The notes under the pieces were generated by a model. It saw only the letters and a list, made by a program, of their open reading frames with translations. It ran no database searches and was not told the DNA's origin. The position numbers and the translations under genes are program-made. This document shows, one piece after another, positions 25,288-34,381 of a DNA stretch of 64,000 nucleotides; within the stretch, counting starts at the first letter, position 1, and each line of letters starts with the position of its first letter. Source of the stretch: Asaia siamensis. Lineage in GTDB: Bacteria > Pseudomonadota > Alphaproteobacteria > Acetobacterales > Acetobacteraceae. The stretch spans positions 62,001 to 126,000 of the forward strand of contig NZ_BMCH01000002.1 of the NCBI RefSeq assembly GCF_014635085.1, given 5' to 3'.

Positions 25288-25522
25288 GACAAGACTTTCA
25301 TTTGTCTGGAGCAGCGCTTCCGAAATCCAGAATAAAATCGAATACAGAAAAATGAGTTGCAGTGATTACTTTCTCACTTTTGCGTGAGGCGGTTCCTGTA
25401 TAACCCTTGCCTGTTAATGAACCTGTCTCCCTGTGCAGAAAATACCGCCGGGATAACGGTTGCGTTCATAAAATAAGAAATTAAACCGTTGCGAAGAAAC
25501 AAAAGAACAGCACGGCGTAATT

Positions 25523-26539
25523 TTGAGACAAAATCCCACTTTTGCAAAAATAAGTCGTCCAGTCTTGTCTGGATTACCTCGCTTATTCGTGATCGCTTTT
25601 GCTTTTTGCATGACGATTTCGGCGCGTGCCTCTGATGACGAGCCGCAACCTAAACGCGAGCAATGGTATACTGGCTCGCTCATCTCGCCATCTGGTCCGC
25701 AGTTCAAGGCGGGTGTGCTCGGGATCGAACCGTATCTCACCTATAATCAGGCAGTCGATTATCTCGGGGCCAACGGCTCGAGTGCGCCGATGGATGGTGG
25801 ACAGAGAACCATCAGCAACTCGACCATGGTGAAATATGGTCTGACCGATCATATCAGTATCCAGATCTTCCCCGCGATCAGCTATGGCTGGAAGAAACAT
25901 GACGGCAATACGAGCGGGCTCAAATTCGGCGACATGCCGGTCGATTTCCTGTGGCGCTTCCTCGATCCTGATCCCAAACGCTATATTCCGGTCATGAGCC
26001 TTTTTGTCGGCATGCTCATGCCGACAGGCGATTACTCGCAGCTTGGCCGCAGCCAGGATGGTGTGGGTAATGGCGCCTATGTCTTTCGTACGGCCCTGGT
26101 CGAGCAATCGACCTATGAACTGCCCCATGACTACACGCTGCGTCTGCGCATGTGGGGCACGTTCCGGCGTGCGGTCTCTTCCGCACAGCTGCAGGACATG
26201 ACGAGTTATGGCACGACCAAGGGCTTTGTCGGGCGCGGGCGCCCCGGCATGAACGGTCAGACCGGCTTTTCACTCGAGTTCGGTTTCAACCAGCGTCTCG
26301 TGCTGGCGGTCGATATGGTGCGCGACTGGTCCAACGGGTCGCGGGTCTGGGGCTCCTATCGTGACGGACGACGCATTGACCGTATCGGGGCCTCGTCAGG
26401 CGACTGGATGGTGGCGCCAGCCCTCGAATACAGCTGGTCACCACGCTTTGGTGTGATTGCAGGCGCCTCGACCTTTTTTGCAGGCCACAATACCAGTCTG
26501 ACCGTTTCGCCACAGATTGCCGTCAACATGATGTTCTGA
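25523..26539 (+). CDS. Putative outer-membrane beta-barrel protein
   Basis: The 338-residue product probably has an N-terminal signal (LFVIAFAFCMTISARA), many alternating amphipathic strands, Tyr/Trp/Gly richness, and ends MMF with a C-terminal Phe, as outer-membrane barrels do. It may belong to the phenol-degradation-associated (MetA-type) barrel family, but I cannot assign a substrate. The start is uncertain: no ATG precedes the signal peptide, so a TTG at 25523 is used here. Confidence 0.7.
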   Translation: MRQNPTFAKISRPVLSGLPRLFVIAFAFCMTISARASDDEPQPKREQWYTGSLISPSGPQFKAGVLGIEPYLTYNQAVDYLGANGSSAPMDGGQRTISNSTMVKYGLTDHISIQIFPAISYGWKKHDGNTSGLKFGDMPVDFLWRFLDPDPKRYIPVMSLFVGMLMPTGDYSQLGRSQDGVGNGAYVFRTALVEQSTYELPHDYTLRLRMWGTFRRAVSSAQLQDMTSYGTTKGFVGRGRPGMNGQTGFSLEFGFNQRLVLAVDMVRDWSNGSRVWGSYRDGRRIDRIGASSGDWMVAPALEYSWSPRFGVIAGASTFFAGHNTSLTVSPQIAVNMMF

Positions 26540-26635
26540 CGGCGTCAGCTGTCGTTTGCCGGGCTTGTGGGCTTGCCTTGCGACAGGGAGCGCGTCACGC
26601 TTCCTTTTGTTCAAGCTCTTGAGGAAAACGGCATC

Positions 26636-28084
26636 ATGGCGGCTGAAGGCCAGTCTCGCATCCTGCATCGTCAGCTCGGGCCGTTCAGCCTGTTGATGAT
26701 GGGTATCGGCAGTGTGGTCGGTGCCGGTATCTATGTTCTGCCCGGTATTGCCGCCGCCCATTATGCCGGGCCTGCCGTCTCCCTCTCATTCGTTCTGGCT
26801 GCCATAAGCTGCGGCTTTATTGGCCTGTGCTATGCCGAGCTTGCTTCTGCCCTGCCTGAAGCCATGGGGGGGGCCTATGGCTATTCGCGCGTTATTCTGG
26901 GCATTGGCCCTGCGTGGTGGGTCGCCTGGATGCTGGTGCTTGAATATGCTCTGGCTGGCTCGGCCGTGTCGGTTGGCCTGACCGGCTATCTTTCCGGCCT
27001 GCTGGCATCCTGTGGCCTGACCCTGCCTGGTGCTGCAACCAATTCGACGGTCATCTGGCATGACGGGGGTTTCCATCTGGCTGGCCAGATCAATGCGGTC
27101 TCGCTCTGTCTGGTTCTTGTGCTCGGTCTGATCCTGTCTCGGGGCATTCGTCAGGCGAGCCGGGCGAATGGCGCTTTCGTTCTGCTCAAACTGGCCGTTC
27201 TCGTCGTTTTTGTCTCCGTGGGCTGGAGCCATGTCAGGCCTGCTCTGTGGCATCCTTTCCTGCCGCAATCCGAGGGCGGGTTCCATTTCGGTCCGGCGGG
27301 TCTGCTGCGTGCCGTCGCGGTTGTGTCCTTTGCCTATCTCGGGTTTGACTCGATCTCTATTGCCGCATCGGAGGCGCGCAATCCCGGACGTGATGTGCCG
27401 TTCGGTCTGATCGGTGCGCTGGCGATCAGTGCGGTACTTTATGTGATGGTGTCGCTGGTCATGACCGGGCTGGTGCCGTTTCGCGCGCTCGATGTCGCAA
27501 GCCCTGTCGCCCTTGCCGTGCAGGCCCTCGCCATGCCGTCTCTGGGATTCGTTCTGCAATTCGGATCGGTGATCGGTCTGGGGTCTGTGCTGTTCGTCAG
27601 TCTCTATGGTCAGTCACGGCTCTGCCATATCCTGGCTCATGACAGGCTGATCAGTGAACGGTTCAGTCTGGTCGATCCGAAAAGCGGCGCACCGGTTCTG
27701 GCGATTGCCATGACGACGGCGCTCACAGCCCTGACCGCGGCTCTGCTGCCCATCGCGCTTCTGGCCGATCTGGTCAGTATCGGCACCATGATCGGCTTTG
27801 TCGTGATTGCAGTGGCGGTCATGAAGCTGCGTGGCGATGCCACACGCGCTCCGGCGCGTTTTCGCGTGCCTTTGCCCGGTCTGCGCGTCGGGACTCTCTG
27901 GATCGGTATTGTGCCCGTGCTGGCGATCGTGACCTGTCTGGTCAATCTGACCACTGTGCTGAGTGATCTGGTCGCACAAAGCCTGAGAGGCGACTGGATC
28001 CCGCTCGGGTTTCTGGCGTTATACTGTGTCGCAGGCTGGGTGCTCGGGCGTCGAAGCACGAGGGCGATCCACAAGGCGGGATGA
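26636..28084 (+). CDS. APC-family amino acid permease
   Basis: The 482-residue membrane protein has about twelve helices and the APC start LGPFSLLMMGIGSVVGAGIYVLPG, then CYAELASALPEAMGGAYGYSR and FAYLGFDSISIAASEARNPGRDVP. These match cationic amino acid/polyamine-type transporters (YhdG/CAT-like). The ATG at 26636 follows GAGGA at about 26621. The substrate cannot be decided. A tRNA-Thr gene lies convergent 14 bases beyond its stop. Confidence 0.9.
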   Translation: MAAEGQSRILHRQLGPFSLLMMGIGSVVGAGIYVLPGIAAAHYAGPAVSLSFVLAAISCGFIGLCYAELASALPEAMGGAYGYSRVILGIGPAWWVAWMLVLEYALAGSAVSVGLTGYLSGLLASCGLTLPGAATNSTVIWHDGGFHLAGQINAVSLCLVLVLGLILSRGIRQASRANGAFVLLKLAVLVVFVSVGWSHVRPALWHPFLPQSEGGFHFGPAGLLRAVAVVSFAYLGFDSISIAASEARNPGRDVPFGLIGALAISAVLYVMVSLVMTGLVPFRALDVASPVALAVQALAMPSLGFVLQFGSVIGLGSVLFVSLYGQSRLCHILAHDRLISERFSLVDPKSGAPVLAIAMTTALTALTAALLPIALLADLVSIGTMIGFVVIAVAVMKLRGDATRAPARFRVPLPGLRVGTLWIGIVPVLAIVTCLVNLTTVLSDLVAQSLRGDWIPLGFLALYCVAGWVLGRRSTRAIHKAG

Positions 28085-28097
28085 TGCAACGGGAAAG

Positions 28098-28172
<75 letters not shown>

Positions 28173-28264
28173 GTCCTTGGCGCGGTGCTATAGCCGAGAC
28201 TGCGGGGGACTGCAACAGGGCAAACACCTATCTCTCAACGGAATCGTTCGCTACACTATGATTC

Positions 28265-29740
28265 ATGTCTGATCGCTTCCATAAGCGTCTGTGGCGCAAT
28301 GCCGTCACGATGACTTCTTCCGTGACGCCTTCCCCGACGCTGAAAGTCGTGGAGGGTGTGCGCGAATGCCCCTATTGCGGGCTTTTCCAGACAGTGCCGC
28401 GTCTCAAGCGCGGGCAGGTGGCCTTCTGCACGCGGTGCGATGCCCAGTTGGCCCGGCGCAGGCGCACGGCGCCTATCGCTGCCCCCACGGCCTTCTGTCT
28501 TGCCTCGGCAGCGCTCTATCTGGCGCTTCTCATCACCCAGTTGCTGACGATCAATGTTCATGGTCGCGTGAACACGGTCACGATTCTGACAGGGCCGATC
28601 GAACTCGGCAGAGAAGGATTTGGCGAAATTGGCGTCATTGTCGGCCTGACCACTCTGGTCATGCCAGGCATCGTGATTGCGCTTATGGGGGCCATTCTGA
28701 TCGGGGCCAGCCGGCGGCATATGCCGGATTGGGCGCCGCGCCTCATGTCCTGGTACGACAGGCTGCGCGAATGGTCGATGATCGAGGTTTATATTCTCGG
28801 CGTGTTCGTCGCCTATACCAAGCTCATCGATCTGGCGATTGTCGATCTGCAGGCTGGCGTGTTCCTGATCGCGGCGCTCATGTTCACCATGGCGGCTACC
28901 GATTCCACACTCGATGTCGAGCGTATCTGGCATAACCGCGACATTCGCGAAGAGATGGCAGATGGCGAGGGACGTATCCTGCCGGTCGAGCATCTGACGG
29001 CAACTGAAGAGTTCATGCCATCGCTGCAGCACATGCTGTCCTGCCATTCATGCGGGCTGGTCATGGCATTCGATCACCCCGTGTCGCGTGAAGGCGATAT
29101 GGGCGATTGCCCGCGCTGCCATCAGATCCTGCGCCGACGCAAATCCAACAGCCTGACCAATGCCGCCGCCCTGCTGCTGGCCGGGATCATCTGCTATATT
29201 CCGGCCAATCTCCTGCCGGTCATGACCTATACGAAGATGGGTCAGCCCGACACCAGCACCATCATCCATGGCGTGATCGAACTCTGGCAGTCTGATCTGA
29301 TCCCGTTGGCGCTGCTGGTGCTTTTTGCCTCGATCACCGTGCCGGTGCTCAAGATCGTCTCTCTTGCCGTCATGGTTATCGGCACATGGCGCAAGCAGAA
29401 AAGGGGCCTGCGCAATCTCACCAAGCTGTATCGACTGATCGATCTGATCGGACGCTGGTCGATGATCGACGTGTTCATGATCTCAATTCTGGTTGCGATC
29501 GTACATTTTAACTTTCTCGCCAATGTTCTCGCCGATCCAGGTGTGGTTTTCTTCACCATCGTCGTCATTGTGACGATATTTGCGGTGCATAGCTTCGACC
29601 CACGCAGCATGTGGGACGCCGCAGGGGAAAACGGCCCGGTTCCGGCTCCCGACGAGGCAAGACAAAATTCCGCACCGGGAGGGATCTCCGAGGGCGGTAC
29701 TTCATTTCCTCCTCACGATATGGAGCCTGAGCGCGCGTGA
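28265..29740 (+). CDS. pqiA: Paraquat-inducible protein A
   Basis: PqiA is the integral membrane part of the PqiABC envelope lipid transport system. The 491-residue protein is two repeats of a four-helix PqiA domain, each headed by a zinc ribbon: CPYCG with CTRCD in the first, and CHSCG with CPRC in the second. The repeat VEVYILGVFVAYTKL-type and IDVFMISILVAIVHF segments mark the paired domains. It overlaps pqiB by four bases (GTGA). Both ribbons keep all four cysteines. Confidence 0.93.
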   Translation: MSDRFHKRLWRNAVTMTSSVTPSPTLKVVEGVRECPYCGLFQTVPRLKRGQVAFCTRCDAQLARRRRTAPIAAPTAFCLASAALYLALLITQLLTINVHGRVNTVTILTGPIELGREGFGEIGVIVGLTTLVMPGIVIALMGAILIGASRRHMPDWAPRLMSWYDRLREWSMIEVYILGVFVAYTKLIDLAIVDLQAGVFLIAALMFTMAATDSTLDVERIWHNRDIREEMADGEGRILPVEHLTATEEFMPSLQHMLSCHSCGLVMAFDHPVSREGDMGDCPRCHQILRRRKSNSLTNAAALLLAGIICYIPANLLPVMTYTKMGQPDTSTIIHGVIELWQSDLIPLALLVLFASITVPVLKIVSLAVMVIGTWRKQKRGLRNLTKLYRLIDLIGRWSMIDVFMISILVAIVHFNFLANVLADPGVVFFTIVVIVTIFAVHSFDPRSMWDAAGENGPVPAPDEARQNSAPGGISEGGTSFPPHDMEPERA

Positions 29741-31422
29741 GCGACCAAAACGATCAATCCCGTCAGAATTCACCCGCCCCCAAACAGGCCGGGGTCAGAA
29801 AGACGCGTTTCTCGGTCATCTGGCTGATTCCGATCCTAGCGATCGTGATTGCCGGATGGCTTGCCTGGCGGAGCCTTGCCAATCGCGGGCCGGACATCAC
29901 CATTACCTTCGATACGGCTTCCGGCCTGACTGCGGGGCAGACCCAGGTCAAGAACAAGGCCGTGACGTTGGGTACGGTGCAGGATATCAGCCTGACGCCG
30001 GATATGCGCCGCGTGATCGTACATGTGCGCATGAATGGCGATACCGAGGATATCCTGACCGATCACACGCGTTTCTGGGTCGTGCGCCCGCGTATCAACG
30101 GTGCCAGCATTACCGGTCTCGAAACGCTGCTGTCCGGGGCCTATATCGCGATCGATCCGGGTGAGAAGGGTGGTCGCTACGAGAGCAATTTCACAGGGCT
30201 TGAAGCAGCCCCTGGCGTGCGCTCGGACCAGCCCGGTTCCACCTTTATGCTGGTAACGCCCACGCTTGGCTCGATTGGTGAAGGGGCGCCGGTCTTCTTC
30301 CGTGACATGTCGGTAGGTGAGGTGCTGGGTTACACCATGCCACCGGGTGGCGAAGGCCCGATCATGGTCCAGGTCTTCGTCAAGTCGCCCTACGATCATT
30401 ACCTGCGCACTGATACACGCTTCTGGAATGTCTCTGGTGTTCAGGTCGGGCTCGGTGCAGGTGGGCTCAAGGTTCAGCTTACCTCGCTTCAGGCGCTGCT
30501 TTCGGGCGGCGTGGCTTTTGGTCTGCCAACAAGACGCCTCAAGGTGGATGCGCCCCAGGCGCCTGCCAATTCGGTCTTCAGACTGTATGGCAGCCAGGCC
30601 GAGGCCGATAACGCGCGCTATCATCAGAGAATCAAGGCCGCCACCTATATCGACAGCTCCGTCAAGGGCCTCACAAGCGGGGCAACGGTCAGCATGTTTG
30701 GCATTCAAGTGGGCAGCGTGACCGATGTTTCGCTCAAGGTGAACGAAAAGGATGCTTCGGCCCGCGTCCGTGTCGAGATGGAACTCGAACCGGAGCGTGT
30801 TCTGAGCACCGAAGACAGCTCACGCGACGCACGGCACAAACTGCTTGAGGCATTTGTGGCGCGAGGGATGAGGGCTTCGGTCGAAAGCGCCAGCTTCCTG
30901 ACCGGCGAATCGATGATCGGCCTGCAATTTGTCAAGAACGCCAAGCCCGAGAGTCTGACCTATGAGGATGATGTCGCCATCATTCCGAGCCAGCCTGGCG
31001 GTATCGACGGCATCATGGCTTCTGCGGCGACGACCATGGACAAGGTGGCGGCCATGCCGCTTACCCAGATCGGTGAGCATCTGAATGATCTGCTGGCACA
31101 TGCCGATCAGCGCCTGGCGAGCCCGGAAGTGAAGCAGTCGATTGTCGCTCTGCGCGATTCGCTGCGTCATATTTCCGAGCTGACCCAGAATGCCGATCAG
31201 GGCATGAAGCCCCTGCTCAAGAAGCTGCCCGCCATGAGCGATGCGCTTCAGGGTACGTTGAAAAACGCGCAGGTAGTGCTGGCCAGCTATGGTGGCGATA
31301 CCGATTTCCATCGCGATTTGCAGGCCATGATCACCCAGCTCGGCCAGGCGGCGCGTTCCATACGCTTCCTTACCGACTACCTGAATCACCATCCTTCGGC
31401 ACTGATTACGGGACGCCACTGA
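29737..31422 (+). CDS. pqiB: Paraquat-inducible protein B (MCE-family)
   Basis: The 561-residue protein has one N-terminal membrane helix (about 28-46) and three tandem MCE domains (about 50-150, 165-260, 295-400), then a long helical tail with repeated Leu and Gln. In E. coli PqiB forms a stacked hexameric tube that spans the periplasm and moves lipids. The GTG at 29737 overlaps the pqiA stop. The MCE patterns ADTITFDTASGLTAGQTQVKNK-like and VFFRDMSVGEVLGY are present. The gene order A-B-C matches E. coli. Confidence 0.93.
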   Translation: MSDQNDQSRQNSPAPKQAGVRKTRFSVIWLIPILAIVIAGWLAWRSLANRGPDITITFDTASGLTAGQTQVKNKAVTLGTVQDISLTPDMRRVIVHVRMNGDTEDILTDHTRFWVVRPRINGASITGLETLLSGAYIAIDPGEKGGRYESNFTGLEAAPGVRSDQPGSTFMLVTPTLGSIGEGAPVFFRDMSVGEVLGYTMPPGGEGPIMVQVFVKSPYDHYLRTDTRFWNVSGVQVGLGAGGLKVQLTSLQALLSGGVAFGLPTRRLKVDAPQAPANSVFRLYGSQAEADNARYHQRIKAATYIDSSVKGLTSGATVSMFGIQVGSVTDVSLKVNEKDASARVRVEMELEPERVLSTEDSSRDARHKLLEAFVARGMRASVESASFLTGESMIGLQFVKNAKPESLTYEDDVAIIPSQPGGIDGIMASAATTMDKVAAMPLTQIGEHLNDLLAHADQRLASPEVKQSIVALRDSLRHISELTQNADQGMKPLLKKLPAMSDALQGTLKNAQVVLASYGGDTDFHRDLQAMITQLGQAARSIRFLTDYLNHHPSALITGRH

Positions 31423-31423
31423 C

Positions 31424-32068
31424 GTGAAGATATTGCTTTCTCTCCGCTCGCATCGCGCCATGCGCCGTCCCGTCGCTGTTGCTGCCCTGTCGCTTCTGAC
31501 GATGACGGGGCTCTCGGCCTGTGGCAGCGATCCGACACTTTACTCCATCGCGCCCGTACCCGGCGTCGCCCAGCAGGGCGGCCCGGTTGTGGTCGAGGTG
31601 CGCACGCCTGTCGTGACCGCCAGCCTTGATCGCGACGAAATCGTGCGTCAGGACAAGGACTACAAACTGGGCATCGCGAAGGGGAATGCCTGGAGCGAAG
31701 GGATTGGTGACATGATCGGGCGTGTTTTGACGCAGGATCTGGCGCAGCGCCTGTCGGGAACGACCGTTTTTGCCCAGAACGACGCGGTTTCGACCAAGCC
31801 TCTCGCTTTCGTCGAGCTGACGGTTACGGCCTTCAATGCCGATCAGCAGGGGAATGCGTCCCTTGTCGGGTCGCTCTCGGTTCATGGCGAAAAATCCGGC
31901 ATTGGTCCGAATCTCACGATTCCGGTCCAGCTGCAGACCCATCTCGAAAACAAGCAGGCCAACACGCTGGTGGCTGGTCTCAGCACCCTGACAGGGCAAC
32001 TGGCCGATCTGGCAGCACAGAAGATCCGCGCCCTGCCGGTATTGCCAGTGCTTCCGGCCACGCCCTGA
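31424..32068 (+). CDS. pqiC: PqiC-like ABC-transport auxiliary lipoprotein
   Basis: The 214-residue product has a lipoprotein signal with lipobox LSAC (TGLSACGSD). The mature part fits the ABC-type transport auxiliary lipoprotein family (YmbA/PqiC): LYSIAPVPG, then VEVRTPVVTASLDRDEIV. The GTG at 31424, one base after the pqiB stop, is preferred for coupling; the ATG at 31460 would give a shorter signal. PqiC forms an outer-membrane ring that caps PqiB. Two hairpins follow. Confidence 0.88.
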   Translation: MKILLSLRSHRAMRRPVAVAALSLLTMTGLSACGSDPTLYSIAPVPGVAQQGGPVVVEVRTPVVTASLDRDEIVRQDKDYKLGIAKGNAWSEGIGDMIGRVLTQDLAQRLSGTTVFAQNDAVSTKPLAFVELTVTAFNADQQGNASLVGSLSVHGEKSGIGPNLTIPVQLQTHLENKQANTLVAGLSTLTGQLADLAAQKIRALPVLPVLPATP

Positions 32069-32079
32069 GGGCTTGCGAC

Positions 32080-32111
32080 GGCTTCTCCCTTGTTTTCAGG
32101 GAGGAGCCTTT
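32080..32111 (+). terminator. Probable pqiC terminator
   Basis: GGCTTCTCCCT (32080-32090) pairs with AGGGAGGAGCC (32098-32108) with one G-T pair, followed by TTTC. Confidence 0.5.
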
Positions 32112-32133
32112 CGGGCTCTGCCAAACAGGCACA

Positions 32134-32167
32134 AAAAAACCCGCTTCCTTTCGGAGGCGGGTTTTTT
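32134..32167. terminator. Bidirectional terminator between pqiC and nusG
   Basis: CCCGCTTCC pairs with GGAGGCGGG around a TTTC loop, flanked by an A-run on the left and a T-run on the right. It can end transcription from both directions. Confidence 0.85.
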
Positions 32168-32186
32168 CAGGCTTAGAGCCGAATAA

Positions 32187-32717
32187 TCAGAGCTTCTCGA
32201 CCTGTGTGTAGTCGAGTTCCACCGGTGTGGAGCGACCGAAGATCGAGACGCTGACCTTGAGGCGCGAACGCTCTTCGTCCACTTCCTCGATGACACCGTT
32301 GAACGAAGTGAACGGACCATCGGCTACGCGGATCTGTTCGCCGATCTCGAAGGTAAGAGCCGAACGCGGACGCTCGACACCTTCTTCAGCCTGCTTGAGC
32401 ATACGCTCTGCTTCCGCCTCGGTGATGGGCGAGGGACGGTTGCGCGTGCCCAGAAAGCCGGTGACCTTGGGGGTATCCTTGACCAGATGCCAGGCATCGT
32501 CGGTCAGTTCCATTTTCACCAGAACATAGCCCGGGAAGAACTTGCGCTCGGCATTGATCTTGCGACCACGGCGCACTTCGGTAACGTCCTCGGACGGTAC
32601 CAGAACTTCCTCGAACTGATCGCTCAGACCTTTCTGAGCTGCCTGTTCCTTGATGTGGGTGGCAATCTTCTTCTCGAACCCGGAATAGACATGCACGACG
32701 TACCAACGCTTAGCCAT
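32187..32717 (-). CDS. nusG: Transcription termination/antitermination protein NusG
   Basis: The 176-residue protein has the NGN domain (KRWYVVHVYSGFEKKIATHIKEQA, then FPGYVLVKMELTDDAWHLVKDTP) and a C-terminal KOW domain (VADGPFTSFNGVIEEVDEERSRLKVSVSIFGR). It binds RNA polymerase and couples to Rho or the ribosome. secE lies 11 bases upstream. The next gene downstream is not rplK: a bidirectional terminator and the convergent pqiC follow. Confidence 0.97.
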   Translation of the reverse strand: MAKRWYVVHVYSGFEKKIATHIKEQAAQKGLSDQFEEVLVPSEDVTEVRRGRKINAERKFFPGYVLVKMELTDDAWHLVKDTPKVTGFLGTRNRPSPITEAEAERMLKQAEEGVERPRSALTFEIGEQIRVADGPFTSFNGVIEEVDEERSRLKVSVSIFGRSTPVELDYTQVEKL

Positions 32718-32728
32718 GGTTGTTCGTC

Positions 32729-33019
32729 TTAGCCTCCAATGCCAAAGAGTTCGCGCACGCCAAGCCCGATAACCTGGTCGACGACGAAAAAGAAAACAGA
32801 GGTGAGGGCGGCCATGGCCAGCACGGCGCCCGTTGTAACCAGCGTATTGCGGCGAGTCGGCCAGGTGACCCTGGTTGCTTCCGCGCGGACGTCTTTCAGG
32901 TATTGCACCAGATTGAAACGGATTGCTGGTTTTGCAGAGGGTTTCGGGGCGCCACCCTTAGAGGGCGAAGACTGCTGCGACCCGTTTTTGGGGGTAGTGA
33001 CCGACACCGTCATCCTCAT
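32729..33019 (-). CDS. secE: Preprotein translocase subunit SecE
   Basis: This 96-residue SecE has a Ser/Lys/Pro-rich N-terminus, the conserved amphipathic stretch VQYLKDVRAEATRVTWPTRR and one membrane helix. It is the short single-helix type found in most bacteria outside enterics. ATGs at 33019 and 33013 are both possible. The tRNA-Trp gene lies upstream on the same strand, giving the classic trnW-secE-nusG order. Confidence 0.95.
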   Translation of the reverse strand: MRMTVSVTTPKNGSQQSSPSKGGAPKPSAKPAIRFNLVQYLKDVRAEATRVTWPTRRNTLVTTGAVLAMAALTSVFFFVVDQVIGLGVRELFGIGG

Positions 33020-33099
33020 GTTTATCTGAAAGCCGCGCGTGGCGGAATACCGCGCCCGACTCCGCTCGCTGACTTTATCAGCCAGCGGCTGCGGCGTGG

Positions 33100-33176
33100 T
33101 GGCAGGGGCGGAGGGTCTCGAACTCTCAACCTCCGGTTTTGGAGACCGGCGCTCTAGCCAATTGAGCTACACCCCT
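33100..33176 (-). tRNA. tRNA-Trp (anticodon CCA)
   Basis: The minus strand gives acceptor AGGGGTG/CGCCCCT, D-arm AGCTCAATTGGCTAGAGC, anticodon loop TCTCCAAAA with CCA, T-loop TTCGAGA, and an encoded 3' CCA at 33100-33102. It precedes secE. Confidence 0.97.
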
Positions 33177-33360
33177 AACGTCGTCCGCCTGGTCAACCAT
33201 CGCAGATGAAACATCCGGTCCGGTTGGGTCATGACGAGACCACTTGCGGCGTAATGCGGCGCCGGAGCGCTTAAGTCAAGAGATCATTTGCAGTTTTTCG
33301 GCCAAAACTGTCACTTGCCTCGCGCCGGGATCGGCGTTAGGGAGGGTCATCAGCTGAAGC

Positions 33361-33434
33361 GCGGGCGTAGCATAGTGGTAATGCAGTAGCCTTCCAAGCT
33401 TCTGAGGAGGGTTCGATTCCCTTCGCCCGCTCCA
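33361..33434 (+). tRNA. tRNA-Gly (anticodon TCC)
   Basis: The cloverleaf has acceptor GCGGGCG/CGCCCGC, D-arm with AGCATAGTGGTAATGC, anticodon loop CTTCCAAG with TCC, T-arm GGGTTCGATTCCC, and an encoded CCA at 33432-33434. Confidence 0.96.
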
Positions 33435-33494
33435 GCCGATCCTCTCCCGAAAAATTACATCAGAGTGCCTTTGTTCAGGCGCGTGTCCGCGTGC

Positions 33495-34046
33495 TCACTC
33501 TGTCAGGCAGGGTTTGTGGCTGGGCGTTGCTGACGCAAACTGCGTGATCATGAGGGCGACAGGCGCATCGCCGACATTGCCCGAGAGATGGCCGATATGA
33601 CCGTCCCTGTCGGCTTTGGCGCCAACGTCCTCACTCAGCAGGGCGTCGCCCGGGTTCAGTTCCACCCGTGTGCCATCCATGCTCTGAACAAACCACACGC
33701 CTTGGATCGGGACGATCCATTGCACGCTCTCCGGCGCATGCCAGCCGCCCTTCCAGTGTGCAGGCTGCACACTGGTCACCATACGGGCCTGCCCCTGCTG
33801 CGCGTGATTGACCCATTGCGGGTCCGCATGGGGTGCCAGTTGCCTGAGAGTGAAATTGCGCAGTTTGCATTTTGTCAGATGGCTCACGCCCTGCTCATCG
33901 GTCCAGTTATCCCAGTAGGGCACACCTGCAGGTTGTTCCGGTGGGGCTGCGGCCAACGCGGGTGAGGAGAGAATCGCCAGAGAGCAGACAAGCGGGGCGA
34001 GACTGCGTCGGGAGGGAATGAGAGGGGCGCAGGAAATGAGTGACAT
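33495..34046 (-). CDS. Exported cupin-like protein
   Basis: The 183-residue protein begins with a signal peptide (SLAPLVCSLAILSSPALAA). The mature part contains a cupin-type segment: HWKGGWHAPESVQWIVPIQGVWFVQSMDGTRVELNPGDALLSEDVG. The metal-binding histidines are sparse, so whether it is an enzyme is unclear. The ATG at 34046 has AAGGAC upstream; a longer frame to 34121 lacks support. It stands alone between tRNA-Gly(TCC) and the divergent atp operon. Confidence 0.75.
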   Translation of the reverse strand: MSLISCAPLIPSRRSLAPLVCSLAILSSPALAAAPPEQPAGVPYWDNWTDEQGVSHLTKCKLRNFTLRQLAPHADPQWVNHAQQGQARMVTSVQPAHWKGGWHAPESVQWIVPIQGVWFVQSMDGTRVELNPGDALLSEDVGAKADRDGHIGHLSGNVGDAPVALMITQFASATPSHKPCLTE

Positions 34047-34381
34047 AAGTGTCCTTGTTCTGAGCAGGGAGAAGCGCCCGGTTGTGGCAAAAACCGCCGC
34101 GAGAGTGCAAATCCGGAACAAAGCGCTTGCGGAAGGTCTGGTGAAGCCGGGAAGGTTCCTGTCCGTGGCCTGCTTTGCACCAGAGTGTCAGTTGCACAGG
34201 GCGCTAGACGCGTGCTAGACGCCCCGCGAGGCCTGATCCGTTATTGCGGAATCGGGATGAACAGTCTCGTTACCTGAGTCATGATCAATCGGTTGCATGA
34301 GTGGTGCGTTGGGGCAAAACCCTGCACGGCTCCCCCGTTGGTCGTCAGGATGTTTGTGTAATTGGGGTGGGAACGCCAGAC
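34047..34381. promoter_or_regulatory. Divergent region upstream of atpH
   Basis: No gene is supported in these 335 bases. They should contain the atp operon promoter and the cupin-like gene promoter. A direct repeat GCTAGACGC occurs at 34203-34211 and 34214-34222 (11-bp period). I could not assign clear -35/-10 boxes. Confidence 0.5.

Noticed and set aside
33495-34121. Longer version of the cupin-like gene starting at 34121
   Set aside because: The ATG at 34046 has a clear AAGGAC box and gives a normal signal peptide.
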